Below are positions 1-7,812 of a DNA stretch of 64,000 bases, piece by piece. Source of the DNA: Chloroflexi bacterium ADurb.Bin180 (GTDB lineage Bacteria > Chloroflexota > Anaerolineae > UBA2200); assembly GCA_002070215.1 (NCBI GenBank), contig MWCV01000005.1, positions 1-64,000 on the forward strand. The letters run 5' to 3'. A program made the translations under genes and the position numbers. Within the stretch, counting starts at the first letter, position 1. The number at the start of each line of letters is the position of its first letter. The notes under the pieces were generated by a model, which searched no databases, was not told the DNA's origin, and saw only the letters and a list, made by a program, of their open reading frames with translations.

Positions 1-100
1 CCCCGCCGTGGCGGGTGAGTACTGCGTGGCGAATCGCGCGAAGGTGGTGCAGCGACTCGAACTCGTAATAGGATACGCCTCCAGACTGGCAACGGATCAC
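1..100 (-). CDS. pgeF: PgeF/YfiH (laccase-domain) protein, N-terminal fragment cut by window edge
   Basis: Reading the minus strand from a GTG at 100 gives 33 codons that run off the left edge. The visible product contains YYEFESL followed by IRHAVLTRHGG, which matches the N-terminal strand and His-bearing turn of the PgeF/YfiH/YlmD polyphenol-oxidase-fold family. Bacterial members edit peptidoglycan precursors, and relatives (human LACC1/FAMIN) act on purine nucleosides. The GTG overlaps the TGA of the adenosine deaminase gene (GTGA), so the two are probably translationally coupled. Only about an eighth of the expected 250-280 residues is visible and the metal ligands lie outside the window. 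Identity therefore rests on the N-terminal motif and the start geometry. Confidence 0.7.
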   Translation of the reverse strand, partial: MIRCQSGGVSYYEFESLHHLRAIRHAVLTRHGG

Positions 101-1128
101 GCGGCGGGCCACCTCTCCAGTATCGTCTGGCGCAGGTCATCGCGCTCTTCCGGGGAGACAAAGGCACTGGCCGCAGCATCGAGAGTCGTCTGCAGGAAGC
201 GGTCGAGCCCCCAGCCAAACTGCTGTGCCAGACTGGCGAACTCGCGGGTGAGATTGGTGTTGGACGTCGTACGGCCATCGGTATTGACCGTCACCGGCAG
301 GCCACTGCGCAGGTAGCGGTCAATGGGGTGATCGGCCAGGGACCTGACCGCTCTGGTTTGAACGTTGCTCGTGGGGCACATCTCGAGGGTGATGTGCCGG
401 ACGCGCACCGGTGCAAAGAGCGACGGGTCCTGCTGCAGGTTGACGCCATGGCCAATGCGCTGAGCTTCGAGGAGTTCGATGGCTTCGCGGACGCTTTCGG
501 CTCCGGCCGCCTCACCGGCGTGCACCGTGCGCGGCATGCCGACGCCCCGCGCCAAGCGGAACGCAGTCTGGTGAGGGAAACCGCCGTACCTGGCTTCGTC
601 AGCGGCCAGATCCAGACCAATGACCTTGCCCGGTGCCCAGTTGGCGATGGCGTACTGGGCTACCTCGTGACTGAGGTGCGATGGGTCATGGCGCAGACAG
701 CAGATGATCTGGCCTGTGCGCACGCCGTAATCCTCCCTGGCCGCCCGCAGGCCTGACGCCACGGCATCGATCACTTGCTGCATCGAAAGCCCGCCACGAA
801 TGCAGAGCTGGGGAGCGTAGCGAATCTCGGCATAGACCATTCTCTCCGCCGCCATGTCTTCCACTAGCTCGTAGGCGACGCGTTCAAGGGCCTCCGCCGT
901 TTGGAGCACCTGGAGGGCAAGGTCGACCCGGGTCAGATAGTCCGCCAGGTTATTGCAGATGGGCGGTGCGATGAGGGCCGAGTCCAGGTCGTCGGGAATG
1001 GCAATGCCCTGTCTGCGACCGAGGTCCCCCACGGTTGATGGCCGAACCGACGTATCCAAATGAACGTGCAGTTCCACCTTGGGCAGACGCCGCAGCGTTT
1101 CAAGAGGAATGGGATCAGTCAAGACCAT
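97..1128 (-). CDS. add: adenosine deaminase family protein
   Basis: This 343-residue protein has the length of a bacterial adenosine deaminase, which converts adenosine to inosine in the cytoplasm. The first metal site is KVELHVHLD near residues 18-26. HAGEAAG carries the catalytic Glu, RIGHGV carries a metal His, and VTVNTDGRTTSNTNLTREF contains the Asp ligand. The NTDxRTxSNTxL form occurs in a Gram-positive/clostridial branch rather than the classic NTDDP form, so a related aminohydrolase specificity is possible. The ATG at 1128 follows AGAGGAGAACC, a good ribosome site. The start overlaps the end of the radical SAM gene by 14 bp and the stop overlaps pgeF by 4 bp. With prs upstream, the context suggests purine salvage. 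Confidence 0.88.
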   Translation of the reverse strand: MVLTDPIPLETLRRLPKVELHVHLDTSVRPSTVGDLGRRQGIAIPDDLDSALIAPPICNNLADYLTRVDLALQVLQTAEALERVAYELVEDMAAERMVYAEIRYAPQLCIRGGLSMQQVIDAVASGLRAAREDYGVRTGQIICCLRHDPSHLSHEVAQYAIANWAPGKVIGLDLAADEARYGGFPHQTAFRLARGVGMPRTVHAGEAAGAESVREAIELLEAQRIGHGVNLQQDPSLFAPVRVRHITLEMCPTSNVQTRAVRSLADHPIDRYLRSGLPVTVNTDGRTTSNTNLTREFASLAQQFGWGLDRFLQTTLDAAASAFVSPEERDDLRQTILERWPAA

Positions 1129-2683
1129 GGTTCTCCTCTCTGGCTACTCTCATGGCCTGGTTGAGGCGGATGTGCGCCCACGGCAGACACTCGTCGGCCG
1201 AGAACGCCCGGGTGTAGTCCGCATCGGCCAGCCGGTGCGCCGCCATGGCACGCTTCCACTCGCCAAGCGAAGGCTCTCGCAGGTCGGCGAGCACCGCCCC
1301 AAGCTGCCTGTCTCCTCGCGCGAGGACCGCCTGCACCACTGACCAGGGGATGCCATCGGCCGACAGGCGAACGCCGCGCAATTGCAGCAACGCGCGCAGG
1401 CGTTTCAGGCGACGTCTCAGTGTGTCCTCAGTAGCCATGGCAGAGCGTTCGAATGGCGTGTGCGCCTTGGGAACGAAGGCAGCGACGCTTGCCGACAACC
1501 GCCCGCGATAGCTCGTGGCGACCGCATCTAGCGTCGCCGCAATCGCCTCGATGTCGTCTTCTTCCTCCGTCGGCAGGCCGATCATAAAGTAGAGCTTGAG
1601 CTCTGGGAAGCCATAGCGCGTAGCTGCTTCGGCAGCGTTCTGGATATCGGCCGCCGTGATGCCTTTGCGAATGTGGGTGCGCAGGCGTTCCGACCCGGCC
1701 TCTGGGGCCAGGGTCAAAGTCCTCGTTCGGCTGGCTGCCAGTGCCTCCAGCAGCGCAGTGGGCAGGGGATCGACTCGCAGCGACGAGACGGCTACCTGCA
1801 TCTCGAGCTCGGCCAGTCCGCGAAGGAGCTCATCGAGCCGGGAATAGTCCGAGACGGCGGCGCTAACCAGCCCGACCTTGCTGCGCTGTCCGCGAGCCTG
1901 TCTGGCCTGGTCGAGCAGCACCGCGGGGCTGCGCTCACGGCGCGGCCGATAGACACACCCGGCAAGACAAAAGCGGCAGCCATGACCGCAACCGCGGGCG
2001 ATCTCCATCAAATGCATATCACCGAACTCGGTGTGGTCCGTGTAGATGACGGTCTCCGTGAGGTTGGCGTCGAGGTTGGAGCAGACCTGGCGCTCAACGA
2101 ACCTGGAACGCCCGGGAACATAGATCCCAGGAATGGCAGCCAACGCGTCCAGCACCTGTTCGCGGCGCTCGGACAAGAGCAGTCGCAGTGCGTCCAGCAA
2201 GCGGTCCAGCACGGGCTCGACTTCGCCGATGACAAAGGCATCGCAGACGTCGGCCAGGGGCTCTGGATTGGCGGTGACGGCAGGACCGCCGGCCAACACC
2301 AGGGGATCACCATCGCCCCGCTCTCTGGCCAGCACAGGCAGGCCAGCGCGTCGGAGCAGGGTCGTCCAGTTGAGGTAGTCCAGTTCAAACGAGAAACTGA
2401 CCGCCAGGACCGAGAAATCGCCCAGCTCGTGCTGGCTCTCCAGCGAAAGCGGAGCATCGCCGGTCTCGACCGATCGCAGTCCGCAGAATACGCGCTCGCA
2501 GACCACGTCTGGCGCACGGTTGAAGGCAGCATAGAGGGTGTGCAGAGCCAGACTGGACATACCCACACGGTAGGTGTTGGGATAGACCAGGGCAATGGGC
2601 AGACGCCCGCCCCAGTCTCTGACAACAGAGCCCTGCTCTCCAGCGAGCACTCGTCTTGCAGCGGCAATGGCTGACCATTTCAT
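1115..2683 (-). CDS. B12-binding-type radical SAM protein (TIGR03960-like)
   Basis: The 522-residue product starts MKWSAIAAARRVLAGEQGSV. Its N-terminal half (VYPNTYRVGMSSLALHTLY, LAGGPAVTANPEPLADVCD) matches the Rossmann-like cobalamin-binding-type domain of the TIGR03960 family. The radical SAM core follows with ARGCGHGCRFC, the CxxxCxxC motif that binds the [4Fe-4S] cluster and SAM. LTLAPEAGSERLR and FMIGLPTEEEDD are further core strands. Family members often sit beside a DUF2344 protein and act in an unassigned modification; no DUF2344 gene is seen here. I chose the ATG at 2683 because a longer frame (to 2761) would run into prs, whose stop lies 4 bp upstream. Confidence 0.83.
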   Translation of the reverse strand: MKWSAIAAARRVLAGEQGSVVRDWGGRLPIALVYPNTYRVGMSSLALHTLYAAFNRAPDVVCERVFCGLRSVETGDAPLSLESQHELGDFSVLAVSFSFELDYLNWTTLLRRAGLPVLARERGDGDPLVLAGGPAVTANPEPLADVCDAFVIGEVEPVLDRLLDALRLLLSERREQVLDALAAIPGIYVPGRSRFVERQVCSNLDANLTETVIYTDHTEFGDMHLMEIARGCGHGCRFCLAGCVYRPRRERSPAVLLDQARQARGQRSKVGLVSAAVSDYSRLDELLRGLAELEMQVAVSSLRVDPLPTALLEALAASRTRTLTLAPEAGSERLRTHIRKGITAADIQNAAEAATRYGFPELKLYFMIGLPTEEEDDIEAIAATLDAVATSYRGRLSASVAAFVPKAHTPFERSAMATEDTLRRRLKRLRALLQLRGVRLSADGIPWSVVQAVLARGDRQLGAVLADLREPSLGEWKRAMAAHRLADADYTRAFSADECLPWAHIRLNQAMRVAREENHGLD

Positions 2684-2687
2684 CGCA

Positions 2688-3635
2688 CTAGTAGTCAAAG
2701 AGCGGCTGCATCGTCTCGCCTTCGTGGATTCGTCGCACCGCATCGGCAAAGAGCGGTGCAACGGAGAGGACCTGCATGGTCGGAAGCCGCTTCTCGGGAG
2801 GAATGGGCACGGTATTGGTCGTGACGATGGCCTTGACTTCGGGCAACGCCTTCAGGTTCTCTATCGCCGGGCCGCAGAAGATGCCGTGAGTGCACACGAG
2901 CGTACACTCTGTCACTCCGTGTTGTCGCAGTTGCTTGACCGCCTGCACCATGGATGTTCCCACGGCGATCTCGTCATCAACAAGAATGGCCCGGTGGCCT
3001 CTGATCTCGCCGATCACGCCATCGATCACCACGGTGGAATCATCGACTCGTTTCTTGCTCACCGCGGCGATGGGCAGTTTGAGCTGACGGGCCATCTCCG
3101 CTCCGCGCTTGGCGTGGCCTATGTCCGGAGTAACAATGGTAGTGTCGCTCAGGTCCTGGTGTCTGAAGTAGTGGACGAACACAGGCATCGAGCTGAGGTG
3201 GTCGGTTGGAACGCTAAAAAAGCCATGGACCTGAGGAGAGTGAAGGGTCATCGTCAGCACACGCTGCGCGCCGGCCGTTTGCAGCAGGTCGGCCACGAGT
3301 CGACCGGCGATGGAGATGCGCGGCTCATCCTTCTTGTCCGAACGGCTGTAAGAGTAGTAGGGGATGACCGCGGTGACTCGCCTGGCCGAGGCCAGGTGCG
3401 CTGCGTCGAGCATCATCAGCAGCTCCAGCACCTTGTCGCTGACTGGCGCCGGGTAGAAGGGCTGCACGATAAAGACATCCTTCTCGCGCACCGTTTCCTG
3501 AAGTTGGACGTACAGATTGTCGTTCATAAAGTGCTTGGTGACGGACGGGCTGAGCCGTACCCCGCGTAGGGCGCAGATCTCACGCGCCAGGTCAGGATGG
3601 GCGCTCCCGCTGAACACACACAGTTGATCTTTCAT
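2688..3635 (-). CDS. prs: ribose-phosphate pyrophosphokinase (variant PRPP loop)
   Basis: The 315-residue protein has standard Prs length and makes PRPP from ribose 5-phosphate and ATP for nucleotide, His and Trp synthesis. Visible motifs are GSAHPDLA at the N-terminus, VIPYYSYSRSDKK in the ATP-binding region, TLHSPQVHGFF with the conserved His, TPDIGHAKRG, SKKR for the catalytic loop, and ILVDDEIAVGTSM as PRPP loop. The usual loop is VDDMIDTxGT, so the third acidic residue is Ala here, and TLHS replaces the usual DLHA. The ATG at 3635 follows TTGGAGGACGG, a strong ribosome site. It is 34 bp after a membrane protein gene and 4 bp before the radical SAM gene. Confidence 0.88.
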   Translation of the reverse strand: MKDQLCVFSGSAHPDLAREICALRGVRLSPSVTKHFMNDNLYVQLQETVREKDVFIVQPFYPAPVSDKVLELLMMLDAAHLASARRVTAVIPYYSYSRSDKKDEPRISIAGRLVADLLQTAGAQRVLTMTLHSPQVHGFFSVPTDHLSSMPVFVHYFRHQDLSDTTIVTPDIGHAKRGAEMARQLKLPIAAVSKKRVDDSTVVIDGVIGEIRGHRAILVDDEIAVGTSMVQAVKQLRQHGVTECTLVCTHGIFCGPAIENLKALPEVKAIVTTNTVPIPPEKRLPTMQVLSVAPLFADAVRRIHEGETMQPLFDY

Positions 3636-3669
3636 CCGTCCTCCAATCTGACCCCCGTGCGGTCGACCA

Positions 3670-5154
3670 CTATCCGGTGGGCCGAAGCATCGGCACAATG
3701 AACTCGAACAGACACAGCCAATCCAGAACCAGGAACATCAAGTAGACCACACCGGCCGCGGCCCAGCGCCAGTGTTGCCGCGAACGCGACCAGAGCAGCA
3801 CGAGGAGGGACGCCAGGCCCAGAGTGGCAACCGTCCACTCGGCCGGATCGCCCAATACCACGCTGCCCACGCCAACCAGCCCGGCGGCGAGCATCAGGAG
3901 CGACGCCACAACGGTGCCCACGCGCCGCCGCGAGAGCTCGGCCAATCCGGCCGCTGCGACAGCGGCCAGTGCAGGCAAGGCAGGGTAAAGGTATCGGCCC
4001 TGGTGCTGCACGAACTTCAAGTTGTATCCCAGGTAGGTAGCCACTGAGGCGCCCAGCAGCAAGAGCAGCAGGAGGAGCACCCCCATACGGTCCCAGGCCA
4101 GCGCCCTGCGCTGCAACCAGAGGCGAGCGCCGGCCAGGACGCCACCCATCACGATGAGCGCCGTGAACAATGCCAGGGCGCGATAGAGCCGCACGTCGAT
4201 CAGCACGCCCATCCAGCCGAACTGACCCCAGAATGAATGGAAGGTGGTCAGAACGAAACGCTGCAAGAACGCCAGGGGGCCAATCTGGGCCAGCAAGTCG
4301 ACCGTGCGCAGTTGCCCGGTGACGATGCTATCGTGGCGCGCCCAGCCTAGCGGATCGCCCCAGCCGTACACGGCGATGTTGCGGGCAAAGAACGGCAGCG
4401 CGATCAACAGGGCGAGCAACACCGCAGGCACCCCAAAGCGCAGCAGGTTCTGAAAGCGCTCTTGAACCCGCCCGGATGACCCGTGAAGGAAAGGCGCGGC
4501 AAGGGTCAACAGGCCTGCCTGGAGGTACACGGTCGTCTTGGTGAGCAACACCAGACCCAGCAGCGCACCGGAAATGAGCACGCTCCTGCGACCTGGGCCG
4601 CTCCGTACCACTTGCAGCGCTTGCCACAGCACCAGGAGCAAGAGCAGCTCGGCCAGACCATCGTTGTTCACCGCCGCCGTCATGGCCAGGCGCATGGGCA
4701 GCACCGCCACGAGCCCGCAGCTAATCAGTGGCAGGCTGCGCGAGCGGGGAAAAACCTGGCGCAGAACCTGGAACAAGACCACCAGGTAAGCCGCGCCAAG
4801 CGCGACGGAGAAGAGACGGAGCCACAGCAGCTGCTGCCCGCCGGCCCAGTAGACTACCGCTGCCAGAACGTAGTAGAGCGGCGGCTGATGCGACTCGTAG
4901 CGCAGGGGTGAGATCGAAAGCGAGGGAGCGAAACGGCTGGACTTGAGCTGCTCCAGGTACTCATGAGGGTAGTCGCCGGCCTGGAGCACGGGCAGGCGGT
5001 GGTTTTCGGCCAAGTAGGTCACATAGTTGTAATGAGCCGGCTCATCCGGTGCCTGCCAGTTGGGGGTCCAGCGCGCGTAGAGCCAACCCAGCACGAGGTA
5101 ACAGCCAACAATGGCCCCCAGAAACCAACGCTGCGACTTGCGGTAGTTGGTCAT
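3670..5154 (-). CDS. polytopic GT-C / DUF2142-like membrane protein
   Basis: The 494-residue protein is very hydrophobic, with about ten to twelve predicted membrane segments beginning with WFLGAIVGCYLVLGWLYA. A first outside loop carries APDEPAHYNYVTYLAE and, about 45 residues later, ESHQPPLYYVLAA. The PDEPAH and QPPLYY motifs are typical of DUF2142 and related GT-C (ArnT/PMT-like) lipid-linked sugar transferases. I infer glycosyl transfer from a lipid-phosphate sugar on the outer face of the membrane. The neighbouring GT2 of the polyprenyl-phosphate glucose type could make that donor. The ATG at 5154 follows GAGGACGGCC and avoids overlap with the GT2. The acceptor is not known. Confidence 0.75.
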   Translation of the reverse strand: MTNYRKSQRWFLGAIVGCYLVLGWLYARWTPNWQAPDEPAHYNYVTYLAENHRLPVLQAGDYPHEYLEQLKSSRFAPSLSISPLRYESHQPPLYYVLAAVVYWAGGQQLLWLRLFSVALGAAYLVVLFQVLRQVFPRSRSLPLISCGLVAVLPMRLAMTAAVNNDGLAELLLLLVLWQALQVVRSGPGRRSVLISGALLGLVLLTKTTVYLQAGLLTLAAPFLHGSSGRVQERFQNLLRFGVPAVLLALLIALPFFARNIAVYGWGDPLGWARHDSIVTGQLRTVDLLAQIGPLAFLQRFVLTTFHSFWGQFGWMGVLIDVRLYRALALFTALIVMGGVLAGARLWLQRRALAWDRMGVLLLLLLLLGASVATYLGYNLKFVQHQGRYLYPALPALAAVAAAGLAELSRRRVGTVVASLLMLAAGLVGVGSVVLGDPAEWTVATLGLASLLVLLWSRSRQHWRWAAAGVVYLMFLVLDWLCLFEFIVPMLRPTG

Positions 5155-5174
5155 GGCCGTCCTCGTTGCCGCTG

Positions 5175-5996
5175 TCACTTCTGCGGATAGCGCCCGCGGA
5201 GGTCGTTCCAGCGGACGAGGAGCACGTCGCGCAGGTTTCGCCACGAGTCCTTGAGTGGATTGACCTTGCTTTCGCTGCCATAGTACCAGGCCACGGGGGC
5301 CTCAGCGATGCGATAGCCCCATTTCCGCGCCAGGAACAGAACCTCGACGTCAAACCCGGTGAGCAGGGCGCCCCTGACTGTGCCGGCCTGATCGCCGTAC
5401 AGGCGCATCCTGCTGAACAAGTCGCGCGCCGCCTCACGCCGAAAGCACTTGAAGCCGCACTGCGTGTCGTGGATGCCCGGCAGCGCAACGATGCGTACGA
5501 TCAGGTTGAACACGCGGCCCATCACGTGGCGGTGCCAGGGCTCTCCGATGCGTCGAGCCCCCGCGCCCTCACGAGAGGCGATGGCCACATCGGCGCCAGC
5601 TTCGAGCAGAGCCAGCAGCTGGTCGAGTTCGGTGATCGGCGTAGCGCCATCGGCGTCAGTGAAGAGGACATAACGTCCCTCTGCGGCCAGCATTCCGGTT
5701 CGCACGGCATAGGCTTTGCCACGGTGTTCATTCTTGATCAGTCGGATAGAGGGGTCCTGGCGCATGGCCTGCTCGACCAGAGCGGCTGTGTCGTCAGAGC
5801 TCCCGTCGTCGACCACTACCACCTCGGCCGAATAGGGACGCGAACGCAGAAACTCCCCTACGCGACGCAGCGTGTCGGGGAGCCGCTTCTGCTCGTTGTA
5901 GCAGGGCAGCACAATGCTCAGGTACAGGTCACCTTGCGGAGTAGCGATGGTGGATTCTCCTGGATGCTGTGGGGCTACAGCGACGACGCTGTGCAT
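5175..5996 (-). CDS. family 2 glycosyltransferase, polyprenyl-phosphate glucosyltransferase type
   Basis: This 273-residue GT2 begins its catalytic domain near residue 25 with LSIVLPCYNEQKRLPDTLRR. VVVDDGSSDDT binds the nucleotide-sugar, LFTDADGATPI supplies the DxD-like metal site and DTQCGFKCFRREAARDLF follows. This set matches dolichyl/polyprenyl-phosphate beta-glucosyltransferases (DPG synthase subgroup), which charge a lipid phosphate at the cytoplasmic face. Its gene is 20 bp upstream of the GT-C-like membrane protein, a common donor-maker/user pair. No clear ribosome site precedes the ATG at 5996, so a slightly later start is possible. Confidence 0.85.
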   Translation of the reverse strand: MHSVVAVAPQHPGESTIATPQGDLYLSIVLPCYNEQKRLPDTLRRVGEFLRSRPYSAEVVVVDDGSSDDTAALVEQAMRQDPSIRLIKNEHRGKAYAVRTGMLAAEGRYVLFTDADGATPITELDQLLALLEAGADVAIASREGAGARRIGEPWHRHVMGRVFNLIVRIVALPGIHDTQCGFKCFRREAARDLFSRMRLYGDQAGTVRGALLTGFDVEVLFLARKWGYRIAEAPVAWYYGSESKVNPLKDSWRNLRDVLLVRWNDLRGRYPQK

Positions 5997-6038
5997 CCCC
6001 CAAAAAGGTTAAGCCTGATGATACTCCGAGGGGCGCAG

Positions 6039-6992
6039 CTAGTCAATCGGCTGGAGAAGGCCTTCGATGCGGTCGATGGCTGACTTCCTGGAAGCCTGGA
6101 TCAGGCGTCGCTGCCGGATGAGCCTCGGCCAATTGAGCAGGCCGGCCAGTTGTCCTCTCAGGCGGGCTCTTGCCGCCGCTCCGCGCCAGGCTTTGAGGGC
6201 CTCAGACGAGATCTTGAGCTGAGCCGCGAGGATTGCCGAGCCATGCTTGCGCAGCAGCTCCCCCGGCAGGTCCTTGAGCAGGACAAAGATGGTATTGCGG
6301 CCGGTGTAGTAGCTGGCCAGCACACCCCCTCCGCTAGCACCGAGATGGTGGTAAGCCACGGCGCCGGGCACATAGCGCGCGGACCAGCCAGCCAATTGGT
6401 GACGCCAGCCCAGGTCCACGTCCTCGCAGTACATAAAAAAGCCTTCGTCCAGCAGGCCGACCTGGTCGAGCATCGTACGACGGTAGACTGCCGCACCGCC
6501 GCAGGCCGCAAAGACCTCGGCGGGGGCGTCGAACTGCCCTTCATCCTTCTGCCAGACGCCACGATTGACGGGGATGCCGTCCACACGAAAGGCGTCGCCG
6601 GCCGAATGAAAGTGGTCGCGCCGGTCGTAGAGCATGATCTTGGTGGCGAAGGATCCGCTGGCAGGGAAGGCCTGCGCCTCCTCCAGGATGGCCTGCGACC
6701 AGGTCGGCTCCAGCACGACATCCTGATTCACCACGGCGACCAGACTGCCTGATGCGACCCTGATGCCCTCATTCGTGGCGCCGGTGTAGCCACGGTTGGC
6801 CTTCATACGGACCAGTCGTACCGCGGGGTAATCGCGCTCAACGAGGTCGGGGGTGCCGTCGGTGGAGGCGCTGTCGGCCACGATGACCTCCAGGAGGGGC
6901 TGCGCCTGCTGATAGAGCGTGTCAAGGCATTCCGGCACCAGCGACACGCCATTCCAGGTCGGAATGACCACCGAGAGGGACTCAATCCCCAC
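6039..6992 (-). CDS. family 2 glycosyltransferase, rhamnosyltransferase-like
   Basis: The GTG at 6992 gives 317 residues beginning VGIESLSVVIPTWNG. VIVADSASTDGTPDLV and VVNQDVVLEP form the nucleotide-sugar and metal-binding parts, and GFFMYCEDVDLGWR is the acceptor-side ED motif seen in WbbL/RfbF-type rhamnosyltransferases. The GTG lies inside the 3' end of rmlD (11 bp overlap) and follows GGAGGACTATTTCC, an unusual case where the ribosome site is within the upstream coding region. Coupling to rmlD, which makes dTDP-L-rhamnose, supports rhamnose as donor, but the substrate is inference. The frame stays open further upstream, but that extension is antisense-like filler over rmlD. Confidence 0.85.
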   Translation of the reverse strand: MGIESLSVVIPTWNGVSLVPECLDTLYQQAQPLLEVIVADSASTDGTPDLVERDYPAVRLVRMKANRGYTGATNEGIRVASGSLVAVVNQDVVLEPTWSQAILEEAQAFPASGSFATKIMLYDRRDHFHSAGDAFRVDGIPVNRGVWQKDEGQFDAPAEVFAACGGAAVYRRTMLDQVGLLDEGFFMYCEDVDLGWRHQLAGWSARYVPGAVAYHHLGASGGGVLASYYTGRNTIFVLLKDLPGELLRKHGSAILAAQLKISSEALKAWRGAAARARLRGQLAGLLNWPRLIRQRRLIQASRKSAIDRIEGLLQPID

Positions 6993-7812
6993 GGAAATAG
7001 TCCTCCAGTGCGTCCCTCCACGGCCGAAAAACGATGCCCAGTTGAGTGGCCCCGTTAAAGTTGCGCAGCTCTGACCGGGCCGGCACTTTGGCGGCGCGGG
7101 CAAAGCCCTGCGTCGGCTGCACGCGGTTGGGGTCCAGGCCCGCCAGCTCGAGGATGGCTCTGGCCCACTCGAAGCGTGAGCAAACCCCGCTATTGGTGAA
7201 ATGGTAGATGCCAAACAGCCCGCTCGGAATGAGCCGGGCGATAGCTTCAGCCAGGTCCGGCGCGTAGGTAGGCGAACCCACCTCATCGGTGACGAACTGC
7301 AGTCGTTCCCGCTCGTCTGCCAGGCGCAGCACGCTCTTGACAAAGTTCTTGCCCTGCCGGCTGTAAAGCCAAGCGGTGCGCACAATGTAGCAACGCTGGA
7401 GGAGCGTGCTGGCAATCTGCTCGCCGGCGAGCTTGGACCTGGCGTAGGTGCTCTGTGGATTGGGCGGGTCCCACTCCCAGTACGGCTCGTTCTTGCATCC
7501 ATCAAAGACATAGTCGGTGCTGACGTGGACCATAGCCGCTCCGCACTCCTGGCAGGCGACGGCGACGTTCTGGGTGCCAAGTGCATTGACGCGGTACGCC
7601 GAGACAGGGTCGGACTCGCACGCATCAACATTGGTGAAAGCCGCCGCGTGAACGACGACCTCCGGTCGAAAGCTGGTGATGGCCTCACGAGTCTGGCGGT
7701 GATTGCCGATGTCGTACTGTGGCAGGTCCAGCAGCAGCAGCTCGTGGCCGGTCAGCCGCCCTTGAAGGGCGAGGCCAAGCTGCCCCGCGCTCCCGGTGAT
7801 AGCGACCTTCAT
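6982..7812 (-). CDS. rmlD: dTDP-4-dehydrorhamnose reductase
   Basis: The 276-residue protein is an extended short-chain dehydrogenase. It has the N-terminal NAD(P) site ITGSAGQLG, the STDYVFDG segment and the YARSKLAGE catalytic Tyr-Lys pair spaced as in RmlD. RmlD reduces dTDP-4-keto-L-rhamnose to dTDP-L-rhamnose, the last step of rhamnose donor synthesis. No rmlA, rmlB or rmlC is in this window. Its start directly abuts the stop of the upstream phosphodiesterase-fold gene at 7813, and its end overlaps the GT2 gene. Length and motif order are normal. Confidence 0.92.
   Translation of the reverse strand: MKVAITGSAGQLGLALQGRLTGHELLLLDLPQYDIGNHRQTREAITSFRPEVVVHAAAFTNVDACESDPVSAYRVNALGTQNVAVACQECGAAMVHVSTDYVFDGCKNEPYWEWDPPNPQSTYARSKLAGEQIASTLLQRCYIVRTAWLYSRQGKNFVKSVLRLADERERLQFVTDEVGSPTYAPDLAEAIARLIPSGLFGIYHFTNSGVCSRFEWARAILELAGLDPNRVQPTQGFARAAKVPARSELRNFNGATQLGIVFRPWRDALEDYFRGD

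Noticed and set aside
1673-3569. Two plus-strand frames (1673-2674 and 2595-3569) opposite the radical SAM and prs genes
   Set aside because: Both are antisense to strongly supported genes and lack ribosome sites or motifs.
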